The translations under genes were made by a program, and so were the position numbers. 64,000 nucleotides of DNA, from the NCBI RefSeq assembly GCF_949987515.2, contig NC_082692.2, forward strand, positions 84,949,488-85,013,487. Direction: 5' to 3'. Under the pieces are notes generated by a model that worked only from the letters and a program-made list of their open reading frames with translations, was not told the origin of the DNA and did no database searches. This stretch comes from Delphinus delphis (Eukaryota; Chordata; Mammalia; Artiodactyla; Delphinidae). Below, piece by piece: positions 45,746 to 56,576 of the stretch (positions are counted from its first letter, which is position 1; each line of letters starts with the position of its first letter).

Positions 45746-47404
45746 CTTCCAATGTGCACCCCCTTCTGGGCTGTACTTACGGGCTGGTTTCGATCCACTG
45801 CTAAACTCACCAACCTAATGCCACCGTGTAATTTGCCAAAACTTCAAAAACCATGTCATAGCTTTGTATATGCCCCAGACTGAATGGGGCAGGGGCACTG
45901 TTCTGGAATTCTGATGAATGATACACATCTCTTTACAAATAGTCAATTTCTTAAAGGAAGTGTGTGCAGAAATACACGTGCCTTTAATGCTACACTCTTC
46001 ATAGAAAATGATTGGCAGATGAGGAAATGTCTGCAGGAGCACACATCCCCCCTCCGCCTGAAATACCAAGGCACACAACTGAGAGTACGTCCCTGTGTGG
46101 AGACCTCTTCAAACAAAAACAGACCAGCTGCAGAATGCACAAGCGCGCTCCTCAAATCTAATATTCACTTTGTCTAGGACCAAACCAACTGATTTAACAA
46201 GGAGCAATAAATAACCTGTTATAGGTGAGCTTTTCATCATTAAACAACCTTCCCTTTTAATTAAAGATAATGTGAAAACTAGCTCTCAAAGAGGTCCTAA
46301 ATAAAAACTCACTTAAATGTTTAAGAAAACACTGCTTTTGCCACAATTGGGATAAAACGAATGAAGAAAACTCTTATATGCTGCATGCGATGGGATTTCA
46401 AAGAATTAACTGATTGCAAAGTGAAAAAGAAGATGCATTCGCTTCTGAGTCCCTCTCTCACTTTGTGCTCTTAAAGGCCCAAGTTTTAAATCTGGAGGAG
46501 AAAGAAGCCCAAAGGTTTTTCATTCATAGGAAGAGTCAAAAGATTTTTAAGGGTTGCACTTCCAACAGTTTCAGTTTCCCTGATGCAGGTGACCTAAAAG
46601 AGAAAAGGGCTATTAGTAATAGTTAAGCGTGGGGATGCGGTGGGAGCCACGGACAAACTTACACTTTCTTTATCTGCCACTGCAGACCTGCAGGGCTGTG
46701 CGAGAACGGTTTAATACACACCACCATTTTATTTTTACTTCTCAGTTCCAAGGGTTCTTTTTCATTCAATTAAGTTATTACAAACAACTATAATTTGATT
46801 ACATTAATACGACCATACAGCAAGCTTTCAGGTAAAGTAACCTGGACAAAGGGTTTCCAAAAAGCACAGCCATAAAGCCCTGCCAAGATGAGGGAAAGGA
46901 CTGAACGTCCCTGGAAAGAACTACAGTGGCCCTTGCTTTGATTATTAAAGTATCTGGGGGGTGGCGACAGCCCTTCCCCAGCAGAGACGCGGTGGACAGA
47001 TAACTTCATGAAATCGACAAACTAGTTGGTCTCGCTTTACAGCAAAGCGTGGGGGCAGCAGGCCCGACAGAGAAAGAGAAAGAGAGGGGCACACGCAAAA
47101 GCCTGGCAAAACAGGAAATTTGAGGAAACGATTTCTGAAATGTAAATAAGGTTTTCTGTTACTTTCATTATTGCAGAGGCAAAGAAGCTGCATTCAACGA
47201 AAGGTGCCGGTTTTTCTCGTCAACTCCTAATTTTTCAGATGTGAGAGCTAGTTCACGATGTACTGAGCTGATATGTTATATATACGAGTGGACAGCATCA
47301 CAGTAGGGACCGAAACTTACTTTAAGTGTTCCCTTGACCCTCAACCTTCTCTTTTGTCCCCTGGAGACCAAAGAAGCAGGCTGTTTAAATCCCACGTCCT
47401 CCAG
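45746..47404. other. Unassigned sequence, AT-rich
   Basis: No exon or repeat is recognised. Sequence at 46300-46560 has enhancer-like texture, but no specific claim is made. Confidence 0.4.
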
Positions 47405-47570
47405 GAACTAGCTTTGGGACTCAGGACTGTGTACCTCCTTTAACACACCAGTTTCTCCTCTGGAAGGTAGGGATTACAGCAATGGCTACTTCACAGAGAT
47501 CGTGTGAGATACCAAAATTATATAGTGACTGAAAAATAGTAAGTGCTAAATATTATGCTAGGTGTTTTTA
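47405..47570 (+). repeat. MIR SINE
   Basis: 'ggactcaggactgtgtacct', 'agtttctcctctggaaggta' and 'gtgctaaatattatgctagg' follow MIR in forward order. Confidence 0.65.
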
Positions 47571-47953
47571 TTAACTACAGGGCAATGCTCTTAAAATAAA
47601 CCATGGGATATCAAAGAGTCAGGGTGTTTCGGGTTGTTGTTTTTTTCTGTAAAAAAATCTGTGTCAACTAGTATTGCAGCTTTATTTTTAAAGAAAGAGT
47701 GTTTACAGGTTATTGCTAAGGAAAGTACCCCATATGAAAAAGACCGCCCGGGCAACTTATCTCACAGATGTGTCACTGCCCCTCAGAGAAAGCAGGATAC
47801 ACAAACACGAATTCTCATACTAGAGTAGAAAGATAGGTATTTGAGAGTGCTGACAAAATGCTAGGCTATGAAGGCAGAGTTTACTCGTTCACACATCTTT
47901 ACCATGTTCTTAAATGTCTTTGCTAATCCTCACCATGAAACTTAAAAAAAAAT

Positions 47954-47980
47954 ACACACACACACACACACACACACATA
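47954..47980. repeat. (CA)n microsatellite
   Basis: About 13 uninterrupted CA units preceded by a short A run. Confidence 0.95.
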
Positions 47981-49560
47981 AACAATTCACAAATTCACAG
48001 AAATCAGAAGTCATAGCAAGTTATGTAAACAAAAATTAAAATACAATTTTAAAACTTAAAAATCCAATAAAATAAAAGCCCCCAAAGCTTGCCTAATGTA
48101 TTTACACACACTGGATTCGAGCAAATCCACAGCACTGCTGTACACACAATCCTAGGACAACTATGGAAACTACAATTACTGTGCCACATCGCAATTTTAT
48201 TATCAACTGGTGTGAACGCATTCTGCCAGGTACACACATCAAATATCCTCAGTAATCACAGAAGCAGTCTGAGTCCTGATGGGGGGACAAATCCACATCT
48301 CTCTTTCTACCTCCATGAAATTCCAGTGACAATTTTATCAAAGTAAAGGGCCAAACAGAGTCCTGAGTGTTAAATAACAAGGCAGCATTAATTCAGAATT
48401 ACAGGGCATTTGCAGGTTCGTGTTTAGTGCGTATCCCTTTAAAGCGTACTTGAGTGCGTGATGTCTCACGTTTAGGCAATTGAGAACTCCCAGGCACACC
48501 AGTAGTAGGGGAAATGGCTCAACCGCTGCGTATAAATACGCAGTTTGTCCAACATGCGCAATCCAAGCAATCCAAAGATATGCCTGTGAAACATGTTTCT
48601 ACTGATATTTATGGGCAGGTTTATTTGCCACGAGCCACAGCCATTCCTTCTCCCCACTCTATTCTTTTTAGCAACACACGCCCAGCTTCACATCCCTGGC
48701 TGGGGCACACAGGACGGGAACTCTGGGGCTGCAGGCTTCCGCACAGCAGATCCCAACCAGCCTTGGCTACCACTCCAGCAGCGCGTGCCAATTTCAGGAA
48801 AACGAGAGTTCAGCCCCTTCTTTTCTCCATTTTCGTAATCTCTTAGAAGCACAACTGTTCCAGAAACCAGCTCCCCAGCTCCCCTGCCAGTCAGATATTT
48901 ACACTAAACCTTCACTAAAGGGCTTGCTATTACAATGCTATCTCATCGATACGAGATTACTTCACTTCTGAACCACATCAAGCTGTATAATACTCCAGCA
49001 ATCAAAAACAGTGCCCCCTCAAGAAAGATGCAGCCCAGATTATTTTCATGTGCTTTTCGGAGCAGAACACCAACATTTTTGTTTAATGCAAATCTCAAAA
49101 AAGAGTCACATTTTAACCATGAATGTGGCAGGCAGGCAAACATCCTTCCAGCGTATTTGTGTTCAAATACATAGTACTTATATATACGCTACAGGGGCAC
49201 ATGCAAACTATAAAGAATCACTGGATCAGATCTGGATCAGAACCGCAAATTTTTTCAATCTCCTAGAGTGCCACACCATTTTCAAAAACGCAAACGAGCA
49301 TCAGATGGGATGAAATATTTTTTTTAAGTCTCTGGGAAAATATAATATTCCAGTTCACGACTAGCTGAGATATTCTGCCTTTTTAACTCGGATTTGCAAA
49401 ATAGGTATGTGGGCAAAGTAACAGAATACAGCATTTACCTATCCGTTTAGCATGTAATACGGAAGACCTATTCTACATCTTTATTCAAATGAAAATACTT
49501 TACCCCCAGCATTTATTCCTCTAGCTGGTAGAAACCCCACCCTGTAAGGAACACAAGCTT
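47981..49560. other. Unassigned, repeat-free AT-rich sequence
   Basis: No repeat family was recognised in 1.6 kb. Start of the repeat-free core of the window. Confidence 0.45.
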
Positions 49561-49779
49561 AAAGCAGCAATCTCTTGCAATGGACCATTTTACTTATGCT
49601 GCAATTTCTTACCCAAATTACACAGGTATAATTATTTTGACACTATAATGAAAAGAAAATGGGATTTGGGCACCGCAGGTTTATCTAATAACACTATTTC
49701 TTGCCAGGCTTCACAGCACTGACAAGTCACAAAGAACCCTGTCCATTCCAATAGGAAATATTTGATTTTACCGTAGGAA

Positions 49780-50225
49780 CATTATTTATTTTCACCAAGT
49801 TGCTATTATCAGAAAGGATATGATAGCTGAATAATAAAAATGAAATCAAGAAATTCTGGTGTTTCAAGGCTTTATTTTTTTCTGCTCTCACTTTTGACAT
49901 TTTCTTCCCCTGGAGAGACAAGATAAAGTGCTGTCATAAATGGGTGACTTTTCTTGTCAAATGACAGATTTGATTCTCCATGGCAACCACAAATCAAGGT
50001 GCTAGTAGGAATTAAAGCTTCTCTTAAAAGGCGTCTATATGTTTATAAAATGAATTTAAATTAAATGGGTATTAGGTAAAGTCTTTACTTCAATTTATTT
50101 GTTGACTAAAGAGCTCTGTATTGCACGGAGCACATTTGCATTATTAAGGGACGATAACATATTGTCCTGACAGATGTATAAACAAAGCAAGTTACAAGGT
50201 CATGCTTCATACACTAGTTTAGAGA
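49780..50225. promoter_or_regulatory. Candidate enhancer-like element with motif cluster
   Basis: A repeat-free AT-rich stretch. It has an RFX half-site-like 'ccatggcaacc' (49978-49988) and MEIS/TGIF-type TGACAG (two copies, the second at 50168-50173). There is also a perfect POU octamer ATTTGCAT (50134-50141), an E-box CAGATG (50171-50176), FOX-type TAAACA (50179-50184), SOX-type ACAAAG (50182-50187) and a nuclear-receptor half-site CAAGGTCA (50195-50202). Clustering of unlike motifs within 70 bp is typical of developmental enhancers, but single motifs are common by chance. Confidence 0.4.
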
Positions 50226-51478
50226 CCCAGGAAGGGGCTACAGATGGACACCTAGCAGTTAAGAGGTATTTAAACTAGACAAGGTATAAAAATTACCCCT
50301 ACAGGGGAACGTATGAAGGGATCCCTCTATTTCTTCCCTATACTTCTATTGCCAATTAATAAAGATTTTTGTAATTGTCACAAACAGAATGCCAACAGAC
50401 AATCTCCCTCTTCATTTTTGTCCCTCACATAATAGATACAGATTTTTTAAATCTCATCATTGCAAGTAAGTATCCCATTCAAAATGAAATTATTTTAGCC
50501 CCTGAATTAAAGCACTTCTTAAATGAAACATCTGCTTTGCAATGTTTTTAAGAAAGGCAAACACGTATACACTGAAACATAACATGATTTCAGAGAAATC
50601 GGATAATTAATCTGTGAGTTAATAAGCTGATTTCAATTTTCACAAAAAAGGAAAGCTGATTTGCTTCAGTTTGTTACAGCATTCTTGGCCATTAGAACTT
50701 AAGAAGTGAGGTAACATGCTAGTGGTTCCTAAAATAATAAATCAGGTCCAATATTCTTGATATTAGCAAGCCATTTACCTAGTCTAGAAAAGTGAGCGTT
50801 TTAAGGTCATAAATAAAATTTTAAAAGTTGAAGTATATCTCATTTTTGGAAGTTTCAGTTACAGCAGAGGGCATGGCTAGTCTGTTTGAAAGAGATATTG
50901 TCAGCGATACAGTCATTCCAAGAGTTGTGTTTAACCTAAAATAAAGAAAGGGTAAAATAAAAGTTTTACACTGTACACTGGTAGTTGGGAGAATCCATCA
51001 TTCTAAACGACACCCTTGTAAGCTTAGCCAAATTTGATTTTACGCTGTCTCTAGTTAAAAGCACGATATGGAGAATTAAATCAAATTCCCTTCATACAAT
51101 CATCTGGTGGTGCTGCCTTGGACTGTTGGGAGTAGCTCTGACAGGCTGAAAGGGGGGGAAACAGCTGGTACAACTACAACAAAGAGATGCACGAGATAGC
51201 ATCATCTAGGAATTCGCAACTTTAAACCCAAACACTTGGAGGCTGTTTTGTGGGGAGGAGGGAGGTGTTACTTCTGTTTTGTCCCCTCGAGTTTAACCAA
51301 GGCTCGCAACCATAAAATGGTGCCTAAAAGTTAGAAATCTCTTTGGAACTCTGTGTACAAAGCATATTTGATGGTGGAGTGAGTCACCCCGAACTCTCTA
51401 TTTCAGTCACAATGGCTTTTGTTTCATCTTAGAATGAAGTGGGTTGATGATCTTATTCTCATCCCGTGTAAGAAGTCA
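50226..51478. other. Unassigned, repeat-free AT-rich sequence
   Basis: It includes homeodomain-type TAATTA at 50604-50609 and 'gagttaataagctgattt' just after, which resembles an HNF1-like half-site. No exon or repeat was found. Confidence 0.4.
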
Positions 51479-51585
51479 AACCGACGTCAAATCTAAAAAC
51501 GCCAGTTGACAAATGACACAGAAACGAGGATTCTCGGCCACCGCATGCGACGCAGGACCCACATCGCGGGTGCTACAAGGTTATA
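51479..51585. other. Small CpG-rich patch
   Basis: About 10 CpGs in 107 bp by hand count ('gccaccgcatgcgacgcagg', 'cacatcgcgggtgc') inside AT-rich DNA. Not explained by a SINE. Confidence 0.4.
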
Positions 51586-52149
51586 ACATCAGTCAAAATT
51601 AGTGACCACAGGTCTGTGGCATCATGATGTCAAAGTAATGCTACCCAGGGGAGCTGGGCAGAGCTCGGTACTCTCGTGGAGAAGAGAGTGAAAACAAGCT
51701 CTCACCTCTGTCTGAAATCACTGACACTCCCTTTAGACAGAGGGAGGCACCGGGACGATCTGAGGGCTAAGGGGACCTCCCATAACAGTGTACGCCTTAC
51801 AAGCTCACCACTGGAGAGAGGAAGTCATCAGGATGGAGACCCTCCAGGATTATCCGTAAACACCTGCTACAGAAAATCACGACACACTTTGCTAATGTAC
51901 TACTGGATAAAGCAAATTTCTCATTAAAATTAGAGCTGTCAGGGTAAAAAATGGCCATGATATTTGCCCACAAACGAAATTATTTACCATTTTGGTCGAA
52001 AGGGTGAGGGGCAGAGAAAGAATGTGTAAACTGATGTCGGTCTTGCCATTGGAATCCGGTTACTCTGTTTAGATGTTCATGTCACACAATCAGCTTAAGA
52101 ATTTCTGGAGAAAAATAAAATATGGCTCGCTTCAAACAACACCTTCCAC
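51586..52149. other. Unassigned sequence
   Basis: No feature is recognised. Confidence 0.4.
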
Positions 52150-52273
52150 CTGCCTTCAGGAGGGCACTAGGCTTTTCAGAGGGGCACACAGCGCCCAGGA
52201 TCATGGTGTCACGACAGGCCAGCTCCTCGGGCACCGCTCTCCTTCTGGCGAGCTCCAGCCACCGTTTCACTTG
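52150..52273 (-). other. Candidate internal exon (hypothesis)
   Basis: On the minus strand 'tattatattctgtctcag' ends at 52274 and resembles a 3' splice site. A GTGGAAG donor-like site follows position 52150. The 124 bp between encode an open frame starting QVKRWLELARRRAVPEEL and ending PSALLKAG. About 29 of 40 codons end in G or C by hand count, in contrast with AT-rich surroundings, as in real exons. It ends in phase 1, which matches the phase-1 start of the candidate exon at 40537-40817 on the same strand. The donor is weak and the peptide was not recognised. Confidence 0.3.
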
Positions 52274-52999
52274 CTGAGACAGAATATAATAGGCGAGAAC
52301 CCGTTCCTGTGCAGTTGAAATTTCACAGAGTGTCTTCAGCCAAATCCTCCATAGGGTTTAAACATCCGTTAAGATGTGAGAGGGAAATCATTTCATCTGC
52401 ATTGAAAATCTGGTCCTTGCTCAGAATAAATTCCGTTTAGTTCCATTGTCATCCAATGATGGACAATTCAAACCAGCCACCACCAACAACGCGCTTTTAA
52501 ATCTGGAGGTGATGTAGCTGAAGGACCCCCAAATGTATCCTGGTGACTTGAGTTCACTGCTCCAAGGGGCCCAGCAGGCGGGTCACCTCCACAAATATCC
52601 CCTCCGTGCCCCAGCACCCCCCAGCACCATGGACACACCCACCTCCTGTCTCCCAGATAGACCAACGAATTGTGCACTTTCACCTGAGAGAGGCCTGCCT
52701 CGAAATCCACTGCCTTAAGGAGCCCCCAGCTGCCTCTCCTGGCCTCTGTGCATCTGCTCGTAAAACCTCTCTCTGTGGCTCGGCCACTCTCAGAACTCAG
52801 AACTCACCCCAGGGCAGGATAGGAGGGGACTGGATAGGGGATGGCGGCAGGGGGTGGTGATCTCCATCAGCAGGTCACCTTTGAAAAAGAGAAAGCTCAC
52901 ACCTAACCAGTGTCGGTGGGTTCAGGATAATTCGGGGCTCTGCTGGCACAGGAAAGCATCCCACACCCAGGGGCCACACGTGACTGGCGATACTGAGCT
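52274..52999. other. Unassigned sequence
   Basis: No feature is recognised. Overlapping short frames at 52468-52860 lack support. Confidence 0.4.
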
Positions 53000-53165
53000 C
53001 CTCCAGGCTGGGCTCACTCCCCACAAGAAATAAGGACAATAATGCCTACCCCCACGGGGGTGTTGTAATTTCAATTACTGCCTGGAAAAGGCTTTGTGAT
53101 GCCTGGAGGAAAGGCAATGTCGGATGACAACACAGAAGCAGTCACAAGGGTAACTGTTGTTATTG
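53000..53165 (+). repeat. MIR SINE 3' part
   Basis: 'aataatgcctacccccacgg' and GGGTGTTGTAAT followed by 'tgcctggaaaaggctttgtg' match the 3' half of MIR. Confidence 0.55.
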
Positions 53166-53384
53166 TGTCTTGACCCCTGAACACAACTCTTGTCCAATTA
53201 ATCATCTTCTTGAGGCTTTGTCTGGCCATACCTGGTATGGGAACATCTAGAAGCAAAAACAGGCCCTATGGAGGCATGTATTTTGTAATAATGGAAGTGA
53301 TGACGATGGCAAGAAGGAAGGAAGGGACTGGGAAAAGGGGATCCCGCCCGAGCAGTACTCAGCGGCGGCATCAAGCACACATTT

Positions 53385-53455
53385 CTGCAAAGCCTAGGGA
53401 GCCCAGTTTACCCATCTGTAAATGGGGACATTATTTAAGAAAACAGGCTGACTGC
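53385..53455 (+). repeat. MIR fragment
   Basis: 'ccagtttacccatctgtaaa' followed by TGGGGACA is the MIR core. Confidence 0.6.
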
Positions 53456-53929
53456 CCACGGGTCTGAGAGCCAGGAGTAGGTGATCAGCATCTCCCGGGA
53501 TGCCCTGCTTTACCCCAGCAAGGGGTGCTCACACCCGACGCCAAAGCTGGCAGCCTCTCAAGAGGAGGCCCCTGAAAGGCTCCTTGCGAGTCAGAGCGCT
53601 CTCCCGGGACAAGGGAAGGTGAATCAGAGGCCAAGTTACTACTGTTCCCTCTTGGCCTCTCTGGGGAACTAAATGGGCCCAGGATGCCTTTGGCTTCTGG
53701 GAACTGGAAAATCAAGACACCAAACAATGCTACACCCTTATCCACCTGGCTCTTCCAAAATGGTCCTTCTTCATAGGCAGCGCCAGGAATCCACTTTGCT
53801 TCTGCTTTACCCTCTGACCCCCGGAGAAGCAAGGGGGCTTCTCTGATCTCAGCCCAACAGTCACTTTCTTGGGGAAGCCTGATCCCTGACGGTGACTTAT
53901 AACGGTGGCACTTACAGAGGACTGACTTT
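53456..53929. other. Unassigned sequence
   Basis: A 168-codon minus-strand frame (53485-53991) overlaps a MIR at one end and has no recognised domain. Confidence 0.35.
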
Positions 53930-54125
53930 GTACCAAGCAGGGGACCAAGCAGGGTCTCTGAAAGCCAGACAGCCTGAGGCCCAACCTCCATTCTGCCCCT
54001 TTCTCCTTACATAACCTATAGGGGTTATCTGACATCAAACCTCAGTCTCTTCATGTGTAACATGGGGATAAGAGCACCTGTCTCATAGGGTTTGGTATCA
54101 TGTGTGGATCAAACAAGTTATTATA
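53930..54125 (+). repeat. MIR SINE
   Basis: 'gaggcccaacctccattctg', 'cctcagtctcttcatgtgta' and 'acatggggataagagcacct' are consecutive MIR segments. Confidence 0.75.
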
Positions 54126-54179
54126 CATCAGTACTTTAAAAAAAAAAGTCTATCCAGAATTGTCATCATGTTCCCCACA

Positions 54180-54325
54180 ATAATGCTATAAAGTGGACGC
54201 TAATATTATCTCCACTTGGCAGATGGGAAAACAGAGGCACAAGGTGCTTAAGGAATTTGCCCAAGATGGGAGAGCTAGTAAGGGCTCTAGCCCAAGTGGT
54301 CCAACTCCACAGCCTGCCCCCTGAA
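54180..54325 (-). repeat. MIR SINE, reverse orientation
   Basis: 'cacttggcagatgggaaaac', 'agaggcacaaggtgcttaag' and 'gggagagctagtaagggctc' are the reversed core. It lies tail to tail with the forward MIR 55 bp upstream. Confidence 0.75.
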
Positions 54326-54379
54326 TATTATCCTACATTCTCCCGTGCAGGGCCCACCAGCCTCTGCTTTCTATCCTTT

Positions 54380-54610
54380 AAGATGGCACTGATGGGCTTC
54401 TCTGGTGGCGCAGTGGTTGAGAGTCCGCCTGCCGATGCAGGGGACGTGGGTTCGTGCCCCGGTCCGGGAAGATCCCACGTGCCACGGAGCGGCTGCTGGG
54501 CCCGTGGGCCATGGCCACTGAGCCTGCGCGTCCGGAGCCTGTGCTCCGCAACGGGAGAGGCCACAACAGTGAGAGGCCCGCGCACCGCAAAAAAAAAAAG
54601 ACTGCACTGA
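54380..54610 (+). mobile_element. Young short CHR SINE
   Basis: The body is about 54393-54597. The probable TSD 'aagatggcactga' (54380-54392) and 'aagactgcactga' (54598-54610) has two mismatches. It carries an extra CTG ('gcggctgctgggccc') compared with siblings. It is the only CHR SINE in the right-hand 27 kb. Confidence 0.92.
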
Positions 54611-56439
54611 AATCTTCCATTTATTCACCCTGTGCTCCACAAGGAAGGGCACTGGACCTGGTTTCACTACTCATACTGCCTAGGACTCAGCACAGTATAT
54701 GTGCTCTAAGAGTGAGGAAATGAACAAATCCATCTGTCCGTCCATCCAAGCAGCATGCTGGGAAGGTAAGACTGAACACTTACAACACTGACAACAATGA
54801 ACAAGTCTGCACAGTCACCTGAAACAAACAGATGCTCGTCATAAGCCCCCCCAGACCATTCATGAGTGGTTCCACCTCCCACCCCGCTCACCGGCCCCCA
54901 ACCCCTCCTGATTTTCTGATCCACCCTTATTTTTGTCTTACGGCTGGGAAAATCTGAACAGGGGCGAGCTGCTAACTTTTCCCTAGAAAACAACTTTCCC
55001 CAGCTATTTGTCAACTTCTGTCATTCAGAAGAACACAACACAAATGTATATCTTTAATGAAATTCACAGTCAAAAAAAGTTGTCATCATCTAGTTATATC
55101 TGTTATGACATACATTTCATTTTGTTCAATACATAACAGAGAAGCTATTTAATCAAACAGAAGATCCTTGCTAAAATGACAGTCCAAGCAATGTCCAAAC
55201 AAGCATTTATTATGCTATGCGAAACTGATCAGGATTGGATTGTTTTCAGCGGAATTTTTTTCCTTCCTCTTCCATTGAGAAAATAGCTTGAGGTGTGGGT
55301 GCAGAAAAACAACCCCAGACAATAGAGGTGGAGTGATGCTGAGTCAGTGGTGAGTGTGGGTACTTGAGCCCCACCCTTGAGTCCGCTGGGAGAAAAGTAA
55401 AAAAAAATACACCCTACCACCTGGAGGGTCATAAAAGGGTCTGCTGGGGCGAGAGGTTGGGTCCTTCCTTTTCCTCACCATATAATTCTACAGAAGAGAG
55501 GTTCCAGCCCAAATATAATACATAATATAAGGAATGATGACATCTGTGTTTCTCAAGTGATACTTATCCTTAGATATATTTTGTCTTTACAATTTAATGA
55601 ACACTTGCTTCAAGGAGAAAACCCATGTTACTGTAGGAGAATTTAGTGGGCTGTAAAGCTAGAAAGCCCAAGGGCAAAAATACAACGAGAAAAAAACGTG
55701 TTAAGGAGGTAAGTGGGTACTCGGGCTTCGGGCACCACAGATGGTGTGAATTTGAGGGAAAGAAAACAAAAGGTACCAGTAATATTCAGAGGATGCTAAC
55801 TCTCTCTCTCTCTGTTCCATTCCCTACACAGCACCCGGAACAGAGTGGGACATCATGAGAGAATTGTTACAACCAACTAAATATTGGCTTAAAAACACAC
55901 AGATAATGACATACATACAATATAGCATTTTTCTCTAAAATGCCTTATACATTTCTGTTGTCTTAACTACTCAAACCTATCTATATCCAAAGACAAAACA
56001 ATATGTGCTCTTATGCTTTAATAAATATTCAAACCATAAAAAAAAAGAATTGCTGCATGGATGGATAGAAGGATACACGGGTGGGAGCATGGGAAGATAG
56101 AGAAATGGACGGATGGATGGACCACCCCACAAAAAGGAAATGACTGATAAAAATGATTTTAATAATTATCCTGAGAGATGGCGGCCCATTATCACAGGGA
56201 CTTATTCCTCCTCCCTCTTGCTAAAGGTATGTCCTGAGCCAAGGCATGGCAGCCCTTCTATTAAAGGAAAAAAAAAATCTTTTACAAGACAGTTGGGGGC
56301 AGCCTGTGGCTAAGAAACTTTCTTTTTCCTGTGCCAGGTAAATTGGTCACCATGTCAACAATGACACACACTTCCAATTAGCCCCAAGCTTTATATAGCC
56401 ATGCTAATGTTCTAAGTAAACAAAGGATGGTGGAGACCT
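54611..56439. other. Unassigned sequence with small simple repeats
   Basis: It contains a TC run at about 55799-55814 and a degenerate (GGAT)n region at about 56056-56121. No exon or interspersed repeat was recognised. Confidence 0.4.
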
Positions 56440-56576
56440 CTGGTGCTCACCCCAGAAGGCTGGTTAAAACAAAGGTTGCTGGATGTCTCCCTCAGAGTTC
56501 CTGATTCAGTAGGTCTGGGATAGGACCCGAAAATTCTCATTTCTAAGAAGTTTCCAGGTGGTGATGATGCTGGGGT
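56440..56576 (-). repeat. MER20-type hAT relic
   Basis: 'ttcctgattcagtaggtctg', 'cattctcatttctaagaagt'-like sequence and 'ttccaggtggtgatgatgct' are the reversed MER20 segments. Confidence 0.65.
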
